A DNA stretch of 64,000 bases from CAMDHY01 sp046156265 (GTDB taxonomy: Bacteria > Pseudomonadota > Alphaproteobacteria > Rhizobiales > Segnochrobactraceae): the NCBI RefSeq assembly GCF_046156265.1, contig NZ_JAWDIR010000045.1, positions 248,001 to 312,000 on the forward strand, in the 5' to 3' direction. The notes below the pieces were generated by a model. It worked only from the letters and a program-made list of their open reading frames with translations, ran no database searches and was not told the DNA's origin. The position numbers and the translations under genes were made by a program. Numbering within the stretch: the first letter of the stretch is position 1; every line of letters begins with the position of its first letter. This document shows, in pieces, positions 52,099 to 60,575 of the stretch.

Positions 52099-52128
52099 AT
52101 CTAACCAGTCATGACGTCATCGTGTCAA
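52099..52128 (-). promoter_or_regulatory. Candidate promoter and operator of the BMP/B6 operon
   Basis: On the minus strand TTGACA (52123-52128) and TTAGAT (52099-52104) are 18 nt apart, with the perfect 10-bp palindrome ATGACGTCAT (52111-52120) in the spacer. The palindrome is well placed for a repressor operator, for instance of a GntR-family regulator, though no regulator gene is adjacent. The local sequence to the right is notably AT-rich (ataataattgttg). Confidence 0.45.
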
Positions 52129-52203
52129 ATAATAATTGTTGCAGATCAAGCTTTTGGACTGAATAATGCACAGCAGGTCGCGCGCAGAGGCGCATCCTCA
52201 AAG

Positions 52204-52644
52204 ATGAATTGGCTGGCGATGTCTCCTCACCGACTTCTTCTGATCCTTCCACCTTTGGCAATACTGTTATCCTCGACGGCCGGAGCGGCGGAACCGGCGG
52301 CCCGCGGCAGCACCGGGCTGTCGCCGCTCACCGTCTCCGTCCGCAACACCGGCAGCGAGCCGATCGCCTGCGGCGCCGCCGTGGCGCACTGGTTCTCCGT
52401 CGAGCTCGGCACCGCCGCCGCCGGCGCGGCCGTGACGATCCCCTTGTGGCGCGACCCGGCAACCGGCGCCGTCTTCACTCTCAACCCGTCGCAGGACCGG
52501 CTGCCGATCGAGCGGCTGTGGTGCGGCCTCGCCGGCCGCTCCTGGGCGACGCGCTCCGAGATCACCCTGCCCCGCAAGCCGGGCACGGCCGACGACATCG
52601 CGCTCGCCTGCACGGCCGAAGCCGAGCGCCTCGCCTGCCGGTGA
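52204..52644 (+). CDS. Hypothetical secreted protein
   Basis: I do not recognise this 146-residue protein. It has a hydrophobic N-terminal segment (SPHRLLLILPPLAILLSSTA, then GAA) that reads as a Sec signal peptide. A mature domain of about 115 residues follows, with four cysteines (ACGAAV, WCGLAG, ALACTAEA, LACR) that could form disulfides, and a beta-rich look (LSPLTVSVRNTGSEPIACG). The ATG at 52204 or the internal ATG before SPHRLL may be the start. It is divergent from the BMP operon and convergent with dctP. Confidence 0.55.
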   Translation: MNWLAMSPHRLLLILPPLAILLSSTAGAAEPAARGSTGLSPLTVSVRNTGSEPIACGAAVAHWFSVELGTAAAGAAVTIPLWRDPATGAVFTLNPSQDRLPIERLWCGLAGRSWATRSEITLPRKPGTADDIALACTAEAERLACR

Positions 52645-52699
52645 GGGGCGGCGCGCACCGCGCCCGCCCCCGCCGCGACCCCGATGGCGGCCGTTGTCC

Positions 52700-53719
52700 T
52701 CACTTGCCGGCCTTCTCCTCGACCACCTTGTAGAGGATGTCGTACTCGGCCTTCACGGCCGGGTTGGCGCCGACGACCTCTTCGCCGATCTTGCGGAAGT
52801 TGGTCATCATCGCCTGCTGCTGGTCGGCCGGCAGCGCCAGCACGACGCCGCCATTGTCGGTCCACACCTTGTTGGCGCGCGCGAGGTTCTCGACGCCCCA
52901 CGGGAACACCGACACCTCGGCGGCACGGCCGGCGGCGCGGATCGCCTCCTGCACCTCGGGCGTCTGCGCCTGGAACCACGCCTCGTTGACGAGCGCCACC
53001 GACAGGATCTGCGTGAAGTTGAGGTCGGTGACGTTCTTCGCCACGTCGTAGTACTTGAAGGCGGTGAGGATCGGCATGCCGGCGAGCATGCCGTCGATGC
53101 CGCCCGACTGCAGCTGCGGCACCACTTCCGACAGCGGCAGCGGCGACGGGATGGCGCCGAGCGATTCCATCGGCTTCATCTGCAGCGGCGAGGCGAAGGT
53201 GCGGATCTTCAGGCCCTTGAAGCCCTCGAGGGTGTCGACGGGCTGGCGCGTCAGCGCGATCGTCGGCGAGTTGAAGATCGCCCCGATGACCCGCACGCCC
53301 TTGTCGAGGAACATCGTCTCGAGGTGGTCGCGATAGGCCGGGTCGTGGACGACGGCGACGAGGTTCTCCGGCGAGGAGAACAGGCCCGGCACGTCGAAGA
53401 TCTGGAAGCGCGGATCGACCGGCGTCAGGAAGGCGGTCGGCGAGATGAACGATTCGATGGTGCCGAGCACGACGCCCTCGGCCATCTGCGGGATCGCGCC
53501 GAGCTGGCTCGCCGGATAGATCTCCGTCGTCACCGCACCGCCAGCGCGCGTCTGCAGCTCGGCGGCGAACTGCTTCTGCCACTCGTGCTGGACGTCGTTG
53601 ATGGTGGCGTTGGCGAGCTTCATCACCGACTGCGCGGCGGCGGGCGCGGCCGCCAGCGTCAGCGCGAGGGCCGTGACGGCGAGCCGCCCGAGAGTGGAAC
53701 GCATCTTCCAGGTCGACAT
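52700..53719 (-). CDS. TRAP transporter substrate-binding protein (DctP family)
   Basis: The 339-residue protein has a signal peptide (LAVTALALTLAAAPAAAQ) and the DctP fold with LKIRTFASPLQMKPMESLGA and GGIDGMLAGMPI. The Arg of KIRTF is the usual carboxylate anchor, so an organic acid ligand is likely. It is the last gene of the dctQ-dctM-dctP set. Because a B6-pathway-like dehydrogenase gene is directly upstream of dctQ, a pyridine carboxylate such as 4-pyridoxate is a reasonable but unproven ligand. Confidence 0.88.
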   Translation of the reverse strand: MSTWKMRSTLGRLAVTALALTLAAAPAAAQSVMKLANATINDVQHEWQKQFAAELQTRAGGAVTTEIYPASQLGAIPQMAEGVVLGTIESFISPTAFLTPVDPRFQIFDVPGLFSSPENLVAVVHDPAYRDHLETMFLDKGVRVIGAIFNSPTIALTRQPVDTLEGFKGLKIRTFASPLQMKPMESLGAIPSPLPLSEVVPQLQSGGIDGMLAGMPILTAFKYYDVAKNVTDLNFTQILSVALVNEAWFQAQTPEVQEAIRAAGRAAEVSVFPWGVENLARANKVWTDNGGVVLALPADQQQAMMTNFRKIGEEVVGANPAVKAEYDILYKVVEEKAGK

Positions 53720-53733
53720 CGCGGAAACCCTCC

Positions 53734-55011
53734 TCAGGAAACGAGACCGGTGAGCGCCAGCGACAGCGCCGGCCAGTAGGTGATGACGGCGAGCGCCACG
53801 ATCTGCACCGCCGCATAGGGCAGCACGCCCGCATAGATCTCCTGCAGCGGCAGCTTGAATAGCGACTGCGCCACGAAGACGTTGAGCCCGAACGGCGGGG
53901 TGAACATGCCGATCGACAGGTTCACCGTCATGATCACGCCGAAGTGGATGGGATCGATGCCGAGGGCCCGCACGATCGGGATGAGCAGCGGCGTCAAGAC
54001 CAGGATCGCCGAGGTCGGATCGAGCAGGCAGCCGACGACGAGCAGCAGGATGTTCACGGCGATGAGGAAGCCGACCGGCGTCAGGCCGAGATCCGACACG
54101 AAGGCCGTGATCAGCTGCGGCACCTGCTGGGTGGTCAGGATGTAGGAGAACAGACCGGCCGCCGCGACGATGATCAGCACCTGCGCCGTCAGCGCCGCCG
54201 CCTCCACCGAGGCCTCGAGGATCTGCCGCCAGCCGAGCGTGCGGTAGACGAGCGATCCCACCACGATCGCATAGGCGCAGGCGAAGCCGCCGGCCTCCGT
54301 CGGCGAGAACCAGCCGAGGAAGACGCCGCCGAGCACCAGCACCGGCATCAGGAGCGCGCCCGCCGCCCGCACCGTCGCCGTCAGCGCGGCCGCGGCCGAG
54401 AACCGCCCGCCGGCACGGTCGCCGCCGCTGCGGCGGGCGTGCCAGACGACGGCGACGCCCATCAGCAGCGCGATGAACAGCCCCGGCAGGATGCCGGCGA
54501 TGAACAGCTTCTGGACCGATTCCTCCGCCGCCGCGCCGTAGAGGATCATCGCGATCGAGGGCGGGATGACGATGGCGATCGAGGCGCTGGAGGCGATCAG
54601 GCCGGCGGCGTTGCGCCGCGAGTAGCCGGCCCCGAGCAGCCCGCCATAGAGGCTCTTGCCGACGGCGGCGACCGTCGCCGGGCTCGAGCCGGAGACGGCG
54701 CCGAGCACGGTGCCGGTACCGAGCACCGTGAGGCCGAGGCTGCCCGGCACGTGGCCGATCAACGACTGCACGAAGACGATCAGCCGGTCGGCGATGCCGC
54801 TGCGCTGGATCAGTTCGCCCGCCAGGATGAAGAACGGCACCGCCAGCAGCGCGTAGCTCGACAGCGAGCCGAACATCACCTGCTGCAGCACGATCGGCGG
54901 GATCGGCAGCACGAAGACGAGGGTCGCCACCGCGCCGGCGAGGAAGACGACAAAGATCGGCGCCCCGAGAAGGAGCAGCCCGACCGGCAGCAGCGCCAAC
55001 GTGAAGGTCAT
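53734..55011 (-). CDS. TRAP transporter large permease (DctM)
   Basis: The 425-residue, ~12-span DctM protein couples solute uptake to sodium or proton flow. Family stretches include LAVPFFILAGELIQRSGIADRL, VSGSSPATVAAVG, GYSRRNAAGLIASSASIAIVIPPS and MFTPPFGLNVFVAQ. The ATG at 55011 overlaps the dctQ stop as ATGA. Confidence 0.93.
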   Translation of the reverse strand: MTFTLALLPVGLLLLGAPIFVVFLAGAVATLVFVLPIPPIVLQQVMFGSLSSYALLAVPFFILAGELIQRSGIADRLIVFVQSLIGHVPGSLGLTVLGTGTVLGAVSGSSPATVAAVGKSLYGGLLGAGYSRRNAAGLIASSASIAIVIPPSIAMILYGAAAEESVQKLFIAGILPGLFIALLMGVAVVWHARRSGGDRAGGRFSAAAALTATVRAAGALLMPVLVLGGVFLGWFSPTEAGGFACAYAIVVGSLVYRTLGWRQILEASVEAAALTAQVLIIVAAAGLFSYILTTQQVPQLITAFVSDLGLTPVGFLIAVNILLLVVGCLLDPTSAILVLTPLLIPIVRALGIDPIHFGVIMTVNLSIGMFTPPFGLNVFVAQSLFKLPLQEIYAGVLPYAAVQIVALAVITYWPALSLALTGLVS

Positions 55012-55562
55012 CGCGCGCCCTCCGCGTGGCGCGCTTCGCCCCGCACCAGCGCCGTCAGGTCGGCGACGACGAGCGCCGCGGCGACGAGGGCGGTGGCGAC
55101 GAAGCCGACGAACACACCGGCGTGCGGGATCGCCATCGGCAGTTCGAGCGCCATGCTCCTCTGGTCGAGAGCGGCGATGCGGCCGATGAAGCCGAACGAC
55201 TGCCAGGCGGCATAGCCGCAGGCGAGTGCGGTCACCGCACCGGTGAGCGCATCGCGCAGGCGCCGCAGCCGCACGGCCCCTGCTCCGGCGAGGAGGTCGA
55301 GCGCCAGGTTGCGCCGTTCCGCCGTGACGACAGCGAGGCCGATCATGACGATCCACACCTGCGAGTAGACGAGGAACTCGTCCGAGCCGATCCACTGCAC
55401 GCCGGCGACATAGCGCGCCGCCGCGTTGACGACGTTGACCGCCACCATCACCAGCAGGATCAACCCAAGCAGCACGCGCAGCACCCGCTCGGCGGCGAGC
55501 GCAAGGCGGTGGCCGGCGTGCGGCACGGCACCGTTTCCCGAAAGGGTGGGAGCGGCGGCCAT
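55008..55562 (-). CDS. TRAP transporter small permease (DctQ)
   Basis: The 184-residue protein has four predicted membrane spans with RYVAGVQWIGSDEFLVYSQVWIVMIGLAVV, the W-containing core of DctQ proteins (key part WIGSDEFLVYSQVWIVMIG). It lies between the dehydrogenase gene (2-nt gap) and dctM (4-nt overlap). It bridges the permease and the binding protein in the tripartite transporter. Confidence 0.9.
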   Translation of the reverse strand: MAAAPTLSGNGAVPHAGHRLALAAERVLRVLLGLILLVMVAVNVVNAAARYVAGVQWIGSDEFLVYSQVWIVMIGLAVVTAERRNLALDLLAGAGAVRLRRLRDALTGAVTALACGYAAWQSFGFIGRIAALDQRSMALELPMAIPHAGVFVGFVATALVAAALVVADLTALVRGEARHAEGAR

Positions 55563-55564
55563 CG

Positions 55565-56491
55565 CTACTCGCGTCCCTCCAGGGCACGGCGGACGGCGAC
55601 GAGCCGCTTCGCCCGCTCGGCCTGCAGCTCGGCGACCCGCTCCGGCGTGTAGGAGAACAGCCCCTCGCCCGACTTGATGCCGAGCTTGCCGGCATCGGTC
55701 TTCTCGGTGACGAAGGTCGAGACGTCCTTGCGGTCGGCGAGGTCGGCGTTGAGGAAGCTCGACACCGAGCGGTAGATGTCGAGCCCGGCCATGTCGAGGA
55801 GCGCCATCGGGCCGATGACGCTGAGCTTGTAGCCGATGCCCCAGGAAACCACCGTGTCGAGCCCCTCGGCGTCGATGACACCGCGCTCGACGAGGTCGAT
55901 CGCCTCGCGCAGCAGGGCGTAGAGCACGCGGTTCTCGACGAAGCCCGGCACGTCCTTCTTCACCACCACCGGCAGCAGGCCGAGCTGACGGATGAGGGCG
56001 ACGATCGCCTCCACCGTCGCCGGCGCGGTCTTCTCGCCACCGATCACCTCGATCATCGGGATGATGTGCGGCGGGTTCGACCAGTGCATGCCGACGAGGC
56101 GGGCCGGGTTCGACAGGAAGCGCTGCAGCTCGGTGATCGGGATGCCCGAGGTGTCGGAGGCGACGATGGTGTCGGCCGGCACCAGCGGGTCGAGCGCCCG
56201 GTAGACCGCCGCCTTCACCTCGAGGTTCTCCGGCACGTTCTCGATGACGAGATCGGCGCCGGCCACCGCCGCGGCGAGGTCGTCGGCGAAGCTCACCTCG
56301 CCCTCCCCGCCGTCCGGCACGGCGACGCCGAGGCGGTCGAGCACGCCGCGGGCGAGCGGCAGCATCGCCTTCGCGCGCTCAACCGCCGCCGGCGCCGTGT
56401 CGTAGACGCGCACGGCAAGACCGCCGCGGGCGAGGCGGGCCGCCATGCCCGGGCCCATCGTGCCGAGCCCGATGATCGCCACCGTGCGCAT
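55565..56491 (-). CDS. 3-Hydroxyacyl-CoA dehydrogenase family; likely FHMPC 5-dehydrogenase of B6 degradation
   Basis: The 308-residue NAD-binding protein has AIIGLGTMGPGMAARLARGG, the SDTSGIPIT loop and catalytic-type H136 in MHWSNPPHIIPMIEVIGGEK, with PGFVENRVLYALLREAIDL. It is a single-domain-length member of the 3-hydroxyacyl-CoA dehydrogenase family. As I recall, 5-formyl-3-hydroxy-2-methylpyridine-4-carboxylate 5-dehydrogenase of Mesorhizobium loti belongs to this family, has the same length and shares these segments, including the HWSNPPHIIP stretch. The B6 genes 8 kb to the left support that role. A generic hydroxyacid dehydrogenase is the alternative. Confidence 0.7.
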   Translation of the reverse strand: MRTVAIIGLGTMGPGMAARLARGGLAVRVYDTAPAAVERAKAMLPLARGVLDRLGVAVPDGGEGEVSFADDLAAAVAGADLVIENVPENLEVKAAVYRALDPLVPADTIVASDTSGIPITELQRFLSNPARLVGMHWSNPPHIIPMIEVIGGEKTAPATVEAIVALIRQLGLLPVVVKKDVPGFVENRVLYALLREAIDLVERGVIDAEGLDTVVSWGIGYKLSVIGPMALLDMAGLDIYRSVSSFLNADLADRKDVSTFVTEKTDAGKLGIKSGEGLFSYTPERVAELQAERAKRLVAVRRALEGRE

Positions 56492-56506
56492 CGTCTTGAG
56501 CTCCCC

Positions 56507-57130
56507 TCAGGCCGCGCTGGCGGCCGGCTTGGCGCCGGTCGCGGTCTGGAAGGCCGGACGGGCCTCGATGCCCTTCAGCCAGCGGGCGATGTTGTCGCTC
56601 GGACCGCGGGTGATCGGGAAGTCCATGCAGCGCTTCAGGATCGGCGCCAGCGCGATGTCGGCGATGGTGAGCTTGCCGAGCGCCAGGAAGTCCTTGCCCG
56701 CGAGGTGCGCGTCGACGAGCGCCAGCTGGTCGGCGAGGTCCTTCTCGGCCGCCGGATAGCCGGGGCTGCGCTCTTCCGGCTTCAGCTTCGATTCCTTGAA
56801 GGCGGCGAGGTAGCCCGGGTTGATGGCGGCGAGGACGAAGTCCATCCACCGCTCGACCTCGGTGCGCTCGGCCGGCGTCGCGCCGGTCAGGCCCTCGGCC
56901 TTGGTGGCGGCGAGGTAGCGCAGGATGGTGTTCGATTCCCAGATGACGACGTCGCCGTCGACCAGCGTCGGCACCTTCGACGTCGGGTTCAGCGCCTTGT
57001 ATTCGGCGCTCTGGGTGTTGCCGAACTGCCGGCCGTAGTCCTCGCGCGTGTAGGGCACGCCGATTTCCTCGAGGCAGAACAGGACCTTCTGAACATTGCC
57101 GGACGTCTGCCGGCCGAGAAGCTTGATCAC
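56507..57130 (-). CDS. Glutathione S-transferase
   Basis: The 207-residue protein has the thioredoxin-like GST N-domain (MIKLLGRQTSGNVQKVLFCL, NPTSKVPTLVDGDVVIWESN with the cis-Pro and ES glutathione contacts) and a helical C-domain (KLTIADIALAPILKRC). The GTG at 57130 overlaps the fused TRAP permease stop as GTGA. In a catabolic operon with a gentisate-type dioxygenase it could isomerise the ring-cleavage product, as maleylpyruvate isomerases do, but it could equally be a general GST. Confidence 0.85.
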   Translation of the reverse strand: MIKLLGRQTSGNVQKVLFCLEEIGVPYTREDYGRQFGNTQSAEYKALNPTSKVPTLVDGDVVIWESNTILRYLAATKAEGLTGATPAERTEVERWMDFVLAAINPGYLAAFKESKLKPEERSPGYPAAEKDLADQLALVDAHLAGKDFLALGKLTIADIALAPILKRCMDFPITRGPSDNIARWLKGIEARPAFQTATGAKPAASAA

Positions 57131-59079
57131 GCGGCCTTCTCCTTCTTGTGGGTGCTTGGGGCGTCCGGCGCCGCCACGAGGCGGTGCCGGAAGAGGACGA
57201 GGGCGGCGAGACCGGCGCCCCCGAGGATGTTGGCGAAGAGTGCAAAGCTGCTGAGGCCCGCCGGCAGCACCAGGCCGAGCCCGAGCACGACGACGGCGAT
57301 CCGCACGAGCGGCGACAGGTGGCCGCCGAAGTGGCCGACGGCGGCGACCGAGACGGCCGCGGTGCCGACGAAGGCGGTGGCCGCGGCGATGGCGTCCTCG
57401 AGCGGCGTGCCGCGCAGCACCAGCGCCGGCGAGAACGCGAACAGGAACGGGATCAGGTAGGCGACCCAGGCGAGCTTCACCGCCTCGAAGCTCGTCCGCC
57501 ACAGGTCCGTGCCGGCGATCTTCGCCGCCGTGATGGAAGCCAGCGCCACCGGCGGCGTCAGCATCGACATCATGCCGAAATAGAGGATGAACAGGTGCGC
57601 CTGCATCTCCGGGATGCCGACGTCGACGAGGGCCGGCGCAAGCACGGTCGCGAGCACCACGTAGACGGCGACCGTCGGCATGCCCATGCCGAAGACGATC
57701 GCCACCAGCGCCACGAAGACCAGCAGCAGGAAGGCGTTGCCGCCGCTCGCCGCGATCGCCGTGCCGGCGAGCGAGAAGCCGAGGCCGGTGAGCGAGACGA
57801 CGCCGATGATGAGGCCGGCCGCCGCCGTCACCAGCACCAGCGGCGCCGCCGAGAGACCGGTCGCCACCACCGCCTCGACGAGCATGCGCGGGCCGAGACG
57901 ACGCCCCTCGTAGGAGCGCAGCACCGAGACCACCACGAGGGAGGCGAGCGCCATCAGCACCGCCGCCTGCGGGCGGGTGTCGAAGGCGATGAAGGCGACG
58001 AAGAGGACGACGAACGGCACCAGGAAATGCAGCCCGTCGAGGACGGTGCGGCCGAGCGGCGGCAGGTCCTCGCGCGACAGGCCGCGGATGCCGTCGCGGG
58101 CGGCGATTCGGTCGACCTGCACGAAGATCGCCGCGAAATAGAGCAGCGCAGGCACCGTCGCGGCGATCAGCACCTCGGTGTACGGCACGCGCAGATAGTC
58201 GGCCATGACGAAGGCGGCCGAGCCCATCACCGGCGGCAAGAGCTGGCCACCCGTCGAGGCGGCCGCCTCCACCGCTCCGGCGACGGCCGGGCGGAAGCCG
58301 GTGCGCTTCATCATCGGGATGGTGACGATGCCGGTGCCGACGACGTTCGAGACGGCGTTGCCGGAGATCGAGCCGAACAGGGCCGAGGCGCCGACGGCGG
58401 CCTTCGCCGAACCGCCGCGATAGCGCCCGAAGACGGCGGTGGCGAGCCCGGTCAGGTAGTCGCCGCCGCCGGTGAGGCGCAGCAACTCGCCGAACAGCAC
58501 GAACGGGATGACGATCTCCACCGCGACGCGCAGCGGCAGGCCGAGCAGGCCGTTGGGGTCGAGCACGAGATAGATCGGCAGCCGCGACGGTGCGGTCGAC
58601 GGCATCCCGATCATCGGGCCGACGAGGACGAAACCGACGAAGATCGCGACGACCAGCGCGATCATCGCGCCGACCGTGCGCCACAGGCAGACGAGCAGGC
58701 CGACGACCAGCACCGTCGAAAGCGCCACCAGCCAGGTCGGCCGGAGCGCCGCGCGGATCGAGAGCCACGGGTAGGCCCAGGCGATGAACAGGCAGATCGC
58801 CAGCAGCACCGCTCCGGCCGCGACCGCGAGCCAGAACACCGACGGTCGGGTGCCGCTCGCGAGCACGACGGCCGCGACCGCCAGCGACAGGCCGGCGGCG
58901 ACGGCGAGCGGCTGCTCGACGAACAGCGTCAGCCCGGCGAGGCGCGGCAGTTCCAGGAGCCAGGCGAGGGACAGAGCGACGAGCGCTGCCGCGAGGACGG
59001 CGGCCAGCAACGGGAGCTTGCCGCCGGCTCCGGCCGGCAGCTCCTCGCGTGGAGCCGTCCTCTCGGCGATCGTCGCCAT
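57127..59079 (-). CDS. TRAP transporter fused permease (4TM/12TM, TAXI type)
   Basis: The 650-residue protein fuses DctQ-like and DctM-like parts with about 17 or more membrane spans. Family markers are ELLRLTGGGDYLTGLATAVF, SALFGSISGNAVSNVVGTG, GGQLLPPVMGSAAFVMADYL and HLFILYFGMMSMLTPPVALAS. These sit with TAXI binding proteins, which is the gene immediately upstream (31-nt gap). A C-terminal ~80-residue hydrophobic extension follows. Confidence 0.92.
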   Translation of the reverse strand: MATIAERTAPREELPAGAGGKLPLLAAVLAAALVALSLAWLLELPRLAGLTLFVEQPLAVAAGLSLAVAAVVLASGTRPSVFWLAVAAGAVLLAICLFIAWAYPWLSIRAALRPTWLVALSTVLVVGLLVCLWRTVGAMIALVVAIFVGFVLVGPMIGMPSTAPSRLPIYLVLDPNGLLGLPLRVAVEIVIPFVLFGELLRLTGGGDYLTGLATAVFGRYRGGSAKAAVGASALFGSISGNAVSNVVGTGIVTIPMMKRTGFRPAVAGAVEAAASTGGQLLPPVMGSAAFVMADYLRVPYTEVLIAATVPALLYFAAIFVQVDRIAARDGIRGLSREDLPPLGRTVLDGLHFLVPFVVLFVAFIAFDTRPQAAVLMALASLVVVSVLRSYEGRRLGPRMLVEAVVATGLSAAPLVLVTAAAGLIIGVVSLTGLGFSLAGTAIAASGGNAFLLLVFVALVAIVFGMGMPTVAVYVVLATVLAPALVDVGIPEMQAHLFILYFGMMSMLTPPVALASITAAKIAGTDLWRTSFEAVKLAWVAYLIPFLFAFSPALVLRGTPLEDAIAAATAFVGTAAVSVAAVGHFGGHLSPLVRIAVVVLGLGLVLPAGLSSFALFANILGGAGLAALVLFRHRLVAAPDAPSTHKKEKAA

Positions 59080-59110
59080 GGCGCGCTCGTCTCCCGGCCA
59101 GCCTCCCGCC

Positions 59111-60061
59111 TCAGTTCGCGGTCACGCCCAGCGCCGTGGCGGCAGCGGGGTGGTGCGGGATCTGCGGATAGACGCGGCCGAGGCCGTCCGGCTTGATGGC
59201 GCCGAGCACCTTCGAGCCAGCGGCGATCTCGGCGCCCTTCTCCTTCAGAAGGGTGGCAACGGCGGCGACGCTCTCGTCCGGCACGCCGGCGCCGACGACC
59301 AGCACGTAGTCGTAGGCCATCGTCTCGATCGCGGTCGGCGCGCCGACCACCTTGTCCTCCGGCGTCACCGGGACGAGGTAGGCCTCCGGTGCCACCGCCT
59401 GCATGCGGGCGACCGCCTCGGGCGACGCGTCGAACGGCAGCCACTTCACGCCAACGGAGGAATCCGCCTCGACCACCTTGCCGCCGCGCAGCGCGAACAG
59501 CGTCGCGTCGACCCGACCGGCGACGAGTTCGTCGACGCCGTTCGCCACACTCGCCACCGGCACCACCGTGACGTCGTCCATCGACAGGCCGCCGTTCGCC
59601 AGCGCCCCCTCGACGTAAGGAACGAGGCTCGCCTGGGCGGTGAGGCCGCCGGCGACGCGCTTGCCCTTGAGGTCGGCGATCGTCTCGATGCCGGAATCCT
59701 TGCGCACCATCAGCCCCACCGGGCTCGGGAACAGCGCCGCGACGAGGCGGATGTTCTCGAGCTTCAGGCCCTCGAACGGCCCGGTGCCGCGCACCGCGTC
59801 GCCGACGTCCGGCGTGACCACGGCGGCGAACTCGAGCTCGCCGGTGTCGACCAGCGGCAGGAAGGCGGTCGGGCCACCGAACGCCTGCACGCTGACCTCG
59901 AGGTCTGTGCCGTCGTCGATCGCCTGGCCGAGGGCGGCATTGACGCCGTAGTTCTGGGAGCCCTGCTGGCCGGAGCCGAAGCGGGCGGTGTCGGCCACCG
60001 CGGGCGCGGCGGCGAGGGCGAGGCCGAGAGTGGCGGCGGCGAGTGCGCGCAGGATCGTCAT
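59111..60061 (-). CDS. TAXI-family TRAP substrate-binding protein
   Basis: The 316-residue protein has a signal peptide (LRALAAATLGLALAAAPAVA) and the TAXI-type fold with FGSGQQGSQNYGVNAALGQAI, VQAFGGPTAFLPLVDTGELE and DLKGKRVAGG. It feeds the fused permease downstream. Ligand unknown; the setting in a probable pyridine/aromatic catabolic operon suggests a carboxylated aromatic. Confidence 0.9.
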   Translation of the reverse strand: MTILRALAAATLGLALAAAPAVADTARFGSGQQGSQNYGVNAALGQAIDDGTDLEVSVQAFGGPTAFLPLVDTGELEFAAVVTPDVGDAVRGTGPFEGLKLENIRLVAALFPSPVGLMVRKDSGIETIADLKGKRVAGGLTAQASLVPYVEGALANGGLSMDDVTVVPVASVANGVDELVAGRVDATLFALRGGKVVEADSSVGVKWLPFDASPEAVARMQAVAPEAYLVPVTPEDKVVGAPTAIETMAYDYVLVVGAGVPDESVAAVATLLKEKGAEIAAGSKVLGAIKPDGLGRVYPQIPHHPAAATALGVTAN

Positions 60062-60144
60062 CGTCGTGGTTCCCCTTCCCTCAGCGCCGGGGCGCCATTC
60101 GGCGTCCTCCGGCGTTTGGTCGTGCGAAAATCAGCCGCTTGCCG

Positions 60145-60534
60145 TCACTTCGGCAGCGGCTTGTAGGCGATGGCGTCGATCTCGATCTTGGTGCTGATGA
60201 CCGCGCGCGCCTCGACGGTCGTGCGGGCGAGCACGGCGTTCTTGAAGTGCTCGGCGAACACCTTGTTGTAGCGGCCGAAGTCGCGGGTATCCTGGAGGTA
60301 GGTGCACGCGCGCACGACGTCGTCGAGCGTCGCGCCCTCCTCGGCGAGGATGCGCTCGATGGCGAGGATGGTCGCCCGCGTCTCCTCCTCGATGGTGCCG
60401 TCGATCATGTTGCCGTCGGCATCCTTCGGCACCTGGCCGGAGACGAAGATGAAGTCGCCGGCGCGCACCGCCGGGTGGAACGGCAGGTTCGGGTTCTTCT
60501 TGCCGATGGCGTAGTGGTCTTTCTTGTCGGACAC
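60145..60534 (-). CDS. RidA/YjgF family protein
   Basis: The 129-residue RidA-fold protein (GTG start, VSDKKDHYAIGKKN) has FIFVSGQVPKDADGNM, ATILAIERILAEEGATLDDVV and ARTTVEARAVISTKIEIDAIA, where the conserved Arg of the family normally binds carboxylates. RidA proteins hydrolyse reactive enamines or imines. In a pathway that opens N-heterocycles such an activity would be useful for ring-cleavage products. Confidence 0.87.
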   Translation of the reverse strand: MSDKKDHYAIGKKNPNLPFHPAVRAGDFIFVSGQVPKDADGNMIDGTIEEETRATILAIERILAEEGATLDDVVRACTYLQDTRDFGRYNKVFAEHFKNAVLARTTVEARAVISTKIEIDAIAYKPLPK

Positions 60535-60575
60535 GGTTTGCGGCTCCGTCGTTCGGCAGCGGGCTGAGGCCCGGA

